Shown one piece after another: positions 6,638 to 10,604 of a stretch of DNA of 10,604 bases. The notes beneath the pieces are model-generated. The model had not been told where the DNA came from. It searched no databases and worked only from the letters and a program-made list of their open reading frames with translations. Location of the stretch: positions 1-10,604 of the forward strand of contig CANIXM010000032.1 of the NCBI GenBank assembly GCA_947471245.1, in the 5' to 3' direction. The stretch comes from Paludibacteraceae bacterium. GTDB lineage: Bacteria > Bacteroidota > Bacteroidia > Bacteroidales > Paludibacteraceae. Each line of letters begins with the position of its first letter. Position 1 is the stretch's first letter. Both the position numbers and the translations under genes were made by a program.

Positions 6638-8014
6638 TCATTTGATGGATTTAATAGGTGCCTTACGTTTGACATTTTCATTTTTTTCATCTTTATCTTT
6701 GTAAAAATCAGGTGGGAAACCATTTAATTGTCTCCACAGTTCGTACCACAATGGTACTTGATTAAGAAAAATGAACGCTTGAGCGCCCGTTCCAATACTT
6801 AGTTTTGTAGGCCAAGGTTTTTTACCATTCAAAGGACTTACCAAAATACGATAATTGCCATTTTCACTTATAAACCTGTCTATGGCCACTATTTTACCTT
6901 CGAATACCCCCACTGCGGCTTCCGGCCATCCACTCATCACTATTGCAGGCCAACCATCAAAGCGGATATTTACTCTATTTCCAAATTCCAATAGAGGGAT
7001 ATCCTGAGGTTTCACATAGAGTTCCAAAGCAATGTCGTATGTAGAAGGAACGATAATTGCAATATCTGTACCTTCTTTGATGGTTTCACCCAATCCCTTT
7101 TTTATTGTTTTGGTGATATATCCAGATTGGGGAGCGGTGACGTAGTAGAATTTTTTTCTTTCGGTATAGTTAGACAACTGATTCTTTAATTTAGAAACCT
7201 CTGCTACTCCTTCCATTTTTGAGGAAATTGCTGATTGCTTGTCTGATAAGGATTTAGATAGTTTATCAGCATATTCTCTTTCTACTGTAAGAAGTTCCAA
7301 TTGTAAGTTGTGAAGTTCATTTTTTTGATTGATTAATTTGTTTTTTTGAATGTTTACTTTGGCAAGTTCGGCTTGAAGTTTGTACTCTTTTTCTTGTAAT
7401 TCAGTAAGTGATTTTAACCCCTTTCCATAAAGTTCTTTGACACGTAATAATTGGTTTTTTGTAATTTCATAATTGTTCTCTACGGCAGCCAGATCTATAC
7501 TGTCAATTTTTATTTTATTATATCCTTGGCTAACTTTGTTTTTAGTCTGTAAAAGTTTCAATCTCAATCCGTCTTCCAATGCATCATATTGTTTGTTTAA
7601 AGCCGTTATTTTGTTCGAATAGGCATCAATACTCAGAGCTTTGGCATTCACTTGTTCAGATGTTCTGTCTATAAGATTGGGGTCAAGGTATTCGCTTTTT
7701 ACCTCGGTCATGTACACTATGGTATCGCCACTATTCACATAATCACCCTCTTGAACATACCATTTTTCCAATCTTCCAGGAATGACAGCTTGAATGGCTT
7801 GAGGTCTTTGTTGAGGTGATCGGGTGGTGACATAGCCTTTCGTAAGTATGTTTTGCGTCCATGGGAGAAATGGACTGATGACAATTAACGTAATAAGAAG
7901 CACGATAAACCAAACCGAGAGGCGTGTGATCTTATTTCTTAGTAGTAGTTGATGGGATTTAAAATCCTTCAATTCTACATGGTCGCTAATACTGTTGTTG
8001 GAAATATTAAGCAT
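6638..8014 (-). CDS. HlyD-type membrane fusion protein (periplasmic adaptor)
   Basis: The adaptor bridges the inner-membrane ABC exporter and the TolC-like duct. The 458-residue product has a cytoplasmic N-terminus of about 31 residues and one membrane helix (about 32-50). A first half-lipoyl segment follows (about 72-107, with IPGRLEKWYVQEGDYVNSGD). A long coiled coil (about 116-285, rich in Lys, Glu and Leu) makes the periplasmic hairpin. The second half-lipoyl segment is at 290-323 (YYVTAPQSGYITKTIKKG), and beta-barrel-like domains follow (about 326-420, with the HlyD-like GNRVNIRFDGWPAI). The N-terminal helix and long hairpin resemble type I secretion adaptors more than lipoprotein RND adaptors. 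Its start, ATG at 8014, is the first in frame. It is separated from the ABC gene by 149 bases and from the TolC gene by one base. The C-terminal 30 residues are highly charged (KDKDEKNENVKRK). Confidence 0.92.
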   Translation of the reverse strand: MLNISNNSISDHVELKDFKSHQLLLRNKITRLSVWFIVLLITLIVISPFLPWTQNILTKGYVTTRSPQQRPQAIQAVIPGRLEKWYVQEGDYVNSGDTIVYMTEVKSEYLDPNLIDRTSEQVNAKALSIDAYSNKITALNKQYDALEDGLRLKLLQTKNKVSQGYNKIKIDSIDLAAVENNYEITKNQLLRVKELYGKGLKSLTELQEKEYKLQAELAKVNIQKNKLINQKNELHNLQLELLTVEREYADKLSKSLSDKQSAISSKMEGVAEVSKLKNQLSNYTERKKFYYVTAPQSGYITKTIKKGLGETIKEGTDIAIIVPSTYDIALELYVKPQDIPLLEFGNRVNIRFDGWPAIVMSGWPEAAVGVFEGKIVAIDRFISENGNYRILVSPLNGKKPWPTKLSIGTGAQAFIFLNQVPLWYELWRQLNGFPPDFYKDKDEKNENVKRKAPIKSIK

Positions 8015-8076
8015 GTTGGTATAGTTGTGTTGTTGCTAAAAACCGAATGTGATTGATTACTTGTAAGTAGTTACTA

Positions 8077-8130
8077 TTATTCAGTTAAGTAATTTATTAA
8101 GTGATAGATGTATGGTGAAAAATCTGACAT
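8077..8130 (-). CDS. possible 17-codon micro-ORF in the ABC-HlyD gap
   Basis: On the minus strand an ATG at 8130 opens 17 codons (MSDFSPYIYHLINYLTE) ending in TAA at 8079-8077. It sits inside the only sizeable gap of the exporter cluster. There is no ribosome-binding evidence, and a frame of this size is expected by chance; it is given only because the location, between exporter genes, is where small exported peptides or leader peptides can hide. Confidence 0.12.
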   Translation of the reverse strand: MSDFSPYIYHLINYLTE

Positions 8131-8163
8131 TAATTTTATTGTATAAAATTCATGTGTGTTTTC

Positions 8164-9792
8164 TTATAACATGTCCAATTGTAAGTTTTTCTGACATTTT
8201 TCAGACCAATACTCAAAATCAGAAACAACTACAAGTGTCCAGTTTCGATTACTATCCGTCATATAATCAATGATTTTCTTTTTTTCTTCTGACTCAATGG
8301 AGTGAAGCGGATCTTCGAGTAAAATTAGCTTTGGAGTTCCTATCATCAGTCTTGCGATTTGAATCTTTTGAATCACACTTTGAGGTAATCGTCTTCCACC
8401 ACTGTCAATGATACTATCTAGATATAGTGCTTGTTGTTGAAGGTAACTATCCAGACTCAATACTTGTAAAATTTCTGATAGCTTTGATTTATCTATTTTG
8501 CGTCCTAAAGTGATATTGTCAAGTATTGAACCCTCAAAAAGCTGGTTGGTGTTAAACCCAATAGCAATCGACTCATAGAGTGATTTTCTTTCATAATGTG
8601 CAAAAGGGATGTTATTGACAATTAAACTACCACTGTCTAAGGTGTGTATCCCTGCTAGGATTTGTAAAAGGAGAGATTTTCCGCTACCAGTACGGCCTGT
8701 CAGTAAAACTTTTTCGTTTGAAGCAATGTCAAATGATAAGTTTGAAAGTAACTTATTTCCTGAATCCAAACTAAATGAAATGGAACGTGCACTTAGCTTT
8801 AACCCATTGGCTGAATGTAACGATTGCTTCCCGCTGTCTTCGTCAAGTTTTAGGTCGGTAATATGGCCAATTTTATCTAAGGCAGTAAGTACGTCATAGA
8901 TAACATCAATGGTGGTGAATAATTTTTCAACAGAGTTGATGGTAAGTAATACAATGATTTCAGCAGCTACAAACTCACCGATATTCATTTGATCCATAAA
9001 CACCAGACTGCCACCAAGTAACAATAAAGCAGCACCTACAATAAGTTTGAATACAATAAACAGTCTATAATGACCCAATAGCACATTGAAGTGATTATCA
9101 CGTGCTTGAATGTAATCGCCTACAATGCCGTCAGTTTTTTGTAAATGAAATTTTGATTCACTGTACATTTTGAATGATCTATTGGTTCTTGCTATTTCTT
9201 CCAACCAATGGACCAGTTGATATTTGTATTTGCTTTCTTTGATGCTTGTTTTTAGTCCATTAGGGCTGGTGAATTTGATAATGATCCATAAAATAATGGC
9301 TAAAGTCACTCCAACTAAAATGAAATAAGGACTGTAAATTGAAAGCAATACTACACCAAATACAATCTGAAATATTGCGAGTGAAAAATCAATCATGATT
9401 TTCGGAACACCTTTTTGAATGGTTAGCGTATCAAAAAATCGGTTAACCAATTCGGGAGCATGTGTTTTGTCCAGTTCCACTACATTAATTAGAGGCAGTC
9501 TATAGGCAAATTCGAAGGCAGATCGAGCAAAAATGTTCTGTTGGCTTTTTTCCACCACATGCAATTGCATGATTTGTAGCCAGCTACTCACCATGATACC
9601 AATCAACACCAGCGCAACTAAAACCAACCAGGTAATTGTAAATTCACCTGCTTGTAGAAAATTGATAATAGCTTGTACTCCCAGAGGTAATGTGAGGTTA
9701 ATAAAGCCAATCATAACGGCATACAAGTAAATAAGTCTTAATTCAGATTTGTAGATTTTTAGCAGTAACCAGAATCTATTGATGGCTTCCAT
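8164..9792 (-). CDS. ABC exporter, membrane domain fused to ATPase with non-canonical motifs (type I secretion-like)
   Basis: This is the inner-membrane engine of the exporter. The 542-residue half-transporter (membrane domain plus NBD, expected to dimerise) has about six hydrophobic segments between residues 17 and 300 (roughly 18-42, 53-78, 133-152, 154-173, 245-265, 272-290). There is no N-terminal C39 peptidase or C39-like domain, so leader-peptide processing is unlikely. The NBD starts near 330. Walker A GRTGSGKS (366-373) is intact. Other motifs are altered: the Q-loop region reads IGFNTNQLFEGSI with no Gln at the usual place (Asn414 by my alignment), the signature reads DSGGRRLPQ (463-471), Walker B/catalytic Glu is LILLEDPL with E493-D494 instead of D-E, and the H-loop reads VVVSDFEYW with Asp525 where His is expected. 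Start ATG 9792 gives a normal N-terminus. It heads the gene set ABC, HlyD-like, TolC-like; no substrate gene is visible. Confidence 0.9.
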   Translation of the reverse strand: MEAINRFWLLLKIYKSELRLIYLYAVMIGFINLTLPLGVQAIINFLQAGEFTITWLVLVALVLIGIMVSSWLQIMQLHVVEKSQQNIFARSAFEFAYRLPLINVVELDKTHAPELVNRFFDTLTIQKGVPKIMIDFSLAIFQIVFGVVLLSIYSPYFILVGVTLAIILWIIIKFTSPNGLKTSIKESKYKYQLVHWLEEIARTNRSFKMYSESKFHLQKTDGIVGDYIQARDNHFNVLLGHYRLFIVFKLIVGAALLLLGGSLVFMDQMNIGEFVAAEIIVLLTINSVEKLFTTIDVIYDVLTALDKIGHITDLKLDEDSGKQSLHSANGLKLSARSISFSLDSGNKLLSNLSFDIASNEKVLLTGRTGSGKSLLLQILAGIHTLDSGSLIVNNIPFAHYERKSLYESIAIGFNTNQLFEGSILDNITLGRKIDKSKLSEILQVLSLDSYLQQQALYLDSIIDSGGRRLPQSVIQKIQIARLMIGTPKLILLEDPLHSIESEEKKKIIDYMTDSNRNWTLVVVSDFEYWSEKCQKNLQLDML

Positions 9793-9948
9793 ATATTTTA
9801 GAATTACATTTCAACTATTATAACGAACTATTAAAGTCTATTGTTGGAGGAAATTAAAGGATTTAATAAATCAGACAGCTTGATACTAGATGCTCAGGAA
9901 TTTAGATTTATGAGTTGTAAAGTCTCAATTCATATAATTTGGCAGATT

Positions 9949-9977
9949 CAAATGTAAACACATCAACTCTTTGTAAA
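9949..9977 (-). promoter_or_regulatory. candidate promoter for the exporter operon
   Basis: On the minus strand TACATTTG (9956-9949) fits the -7 consensus TAnnTTTG, with TTTA (9977-9974) 17 bases upstream as an imperfect -33 box. A second -7 match, TATATTTG (10001-9994), lies further upstream without a -33 partner. Either would leave a leader of about 150-195 nt before the ATG at 9792. No other gene lies in 9793-10054. Confidence 0.35.
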
Positions 9978-10054
9978 GATTGTGCTTGCGTTACAAATAT
10001 AAGGAAAAAGAGAATGTGAAAAATTTATGGAATCGACCTTAGTGGTTAATTAAT

Positions 10055-10086
10055 GCAAAAAAAGCACAACTTGTTCAGTTGTGCTT
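10055..10086 (-). terminator. intrinsic terminator of tRNA-Ser
   Basis: A perfect 10-bp stem (AAGCACAACT at 10062-10071 with AGTTGTGCTT at 10077-10086, 5-base loop) is followed on the minus strand by seven Ts (complement of 10063-10057). It starts 5 bases after the tRNA 3' end, a textbook rho-independent terminator. Confidence 0.92.
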
Positions 10087-10091
10087 ATTTG

Positions 10092-10176
10092 CGGAGAGAG
10101 AGGGATTCAAACCCCCGGTACCTTGCAGTACGGCGGTTTTCAAGACCGCTGCAATCGATCACTCTGCCATCTCTCC
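10092..10176 (-). tRNA. tRNA-Ser(UGA)
   Basis: Read on the minus strand, the acceptor GGAGAGA pairs with TCTCTCC, followed by discriminator G at 10092. The D-arm begins TGGCAGAGTG. The anticodon arm GCGGT-CTTGAAA-ACCGC carries anticodon TGA (10142-10140), which decodes UCA and by wobble other UCN codons. A long variable arm (about 15 nt, CGTACTGCAAGGTACCG region) marks it as class II. The T-arm reads GGGGG-TTTGAAT-CCCTC. At 85 nt it has the expected size for tRNA-Ser. CCA is not encoded, so the nucleotidyltransferase must add it. A dedicated promoter lies upstream and a strong terminator downstream. Confidence 0.97.
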
Positions 10177-10205
10177 AGGGGATCGTCTTTTGTTCAAAGG
10201 CGGTG

Positions 10206-10236
10206 CAAAGATACTGCTTTTTTGGAATTTACCAAA
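10206..10236 (-). promoter_or_regulatory. Bacteroidota-type promoter of tRNA-Ser
   Basis: On the minus strand TTTG (10236-10233), a 19-base spacer and TATCTTTG (10213-10206) match the -33/-7 consensus exactly. Transcription would start near 10200, about 24 nt before the mature tRNA 5' end. This site independently supports the phylum assignment. Confidence 0.8.
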
Positions 10237-10331
10237 TAGTAATAAGTGTTTTTTTGATATACTGTCATCATTTAAGTTAATGACCTATTCCAAAAATGAC
10301 TATAAATATGTTGAATGTCAGTTAACTACAA

Positions 10332-10604
10332 TTAAACTGTCATTAAATAATCAATTACATTTTTTTCAATTCTTTCTAACACGTTTGAAGCGTCTGCTTT
10401 TTCAAAAACTTCACCGGATATATTTTCAAATAGCTCTATGTATCTGTCACTGATGTTTTTAACTATTCTATCACTCATTTCAGGAACTTTCTGCCCTTCT
10501 TTCCCTTGAAAACCATGATCCATAAGCCATTCCCGTACAAACTCTTTAGAAAGCTGTTTTTGGTCTTCTCCTTTTTCAAAGCGTTCTTGATAGCCTTCAG
10601 CGTA
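10332..10604 (-). CDS. purC: SAICAR synthase (phosphoribosylaminoimidazole-succinocarboxamide synthase), C-terminal part
   Basis: The frame is open from the window's right edge to TAA at 10334-10332, giving the last 90 residues of a longer protein. The reading begins YAEGYQERFEKGEDQKQLSK, continues EFVREWLMDHGFQGKEGQKV, then PEMSDRIVKNISDRYIELFE and a tail with ADASNVLERIEKNVIDYL. This is the C-terminal pattern of the longer (about 310-residue) PurC of Bacteroidota, which joins aspartate to CAIR with ATP in purine synthesis. The catalytic ATP-binding part lies outside the window. An internal Met at 10523 should not be taken as the start. No clear terminator follows: only a 5-bp TCATT/AATGA inverted repeat near 10268-10283 lies between it and the tRNA. 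Confidence 0.88.
   Translation of the reverse strand, partial: YAEGYQERFEKGEDQKQLSKEFVREWLMDHGFQGKEGQKVPEMSDRIVKNISDRYIELFENISGEVFEKADASNVLERIEKNVIDYLMTV

Noticed and set aside
6637..6723. Upstream start for the TolC-type gene at 6723
   Set aside because: It would put 29 charged residues before an otherwise normal signal peptide and overlap the HlyD-like gene; the ATG at 6636, one base after the preceding stop, explains both facts better.
10053..10453. Plus-strand reading frames of 75 and 124 codons across 10053-10453
   Set aside because: They are the antisense of tRNA-Ser, its terminator and the purC end; the RERDSNPRYLAV-type peptide is a well-known artefact of translating tRNA-Ser antisense.

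Overview
The window looks like chromosomal DNA from a member of the Bacteroidota (Cytophaga/Flavobacterium/Sphingobacterium breadth; I cannot place it more finely). The evidence is AT-rich DNA, genes with no clear Shine-Dalgarno sequence, promoter elements of the TAnnTTTG (-7) / TTG (-33) type, a Bacteroidota-like RecA, and a PurC C-terminus with the familiar sequence of that phylum.

Left part (1-1344): the last codons of an unidentified upstream reading frame, then recA. Between a candidate -7 box at 68-75 and the recA start lies a striking array of about 20 degenerate 8-9 bp units (consensus nnRTRAAC). Most of it should be transcribed as the recA leader. A strong hairpin terminator closes recA.

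Middle part (1345-3983), all on the + strand, looks like an accessory or decaying patch. It holds a small two-helix membrane protein of unknown function, a C-rich non-coding tail, a perfect 11-bp hairpin, and two diverged RhuM-family genes in tandem. The first has lost its 3' half. The second is interrupted by a one-base deletion and carries a C-terminal phospholipase-D-like domain. A 31-bp direct repeat (29/31 identical) follows each of them.

Right part (3984-9792), all on the - strand: a three-gene exporter cluster in the order ABC transporter (inner membrane), HlyD-type membrane fusion protein, TolC-type outer-membrane protein, resembling a type I secretion or tripartite export machine. 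The last two genes are one base apart. The ABC protein has an unusual nucleotide-binding domain in which several canonical residues are changed, and no cargo gene is visible. Downstream lies a flavodoxin-like/2x[4Fe-4S] membrane-associated ferredoxin of the EFR1 type.

Far right (10055-10604), - strand: tRNA-Ser(UGA) with its own near-ideal Bacteroidota promoter and a clear intrinsic terminator, preceded by the 3' end of purC, which runs off the window.

The most notable items are the recA leader repeat array, the repeat-flanked broken RhuM pair, and the non-canonical ATPase of the exporter. I do not see clear proof of a wholly new system.
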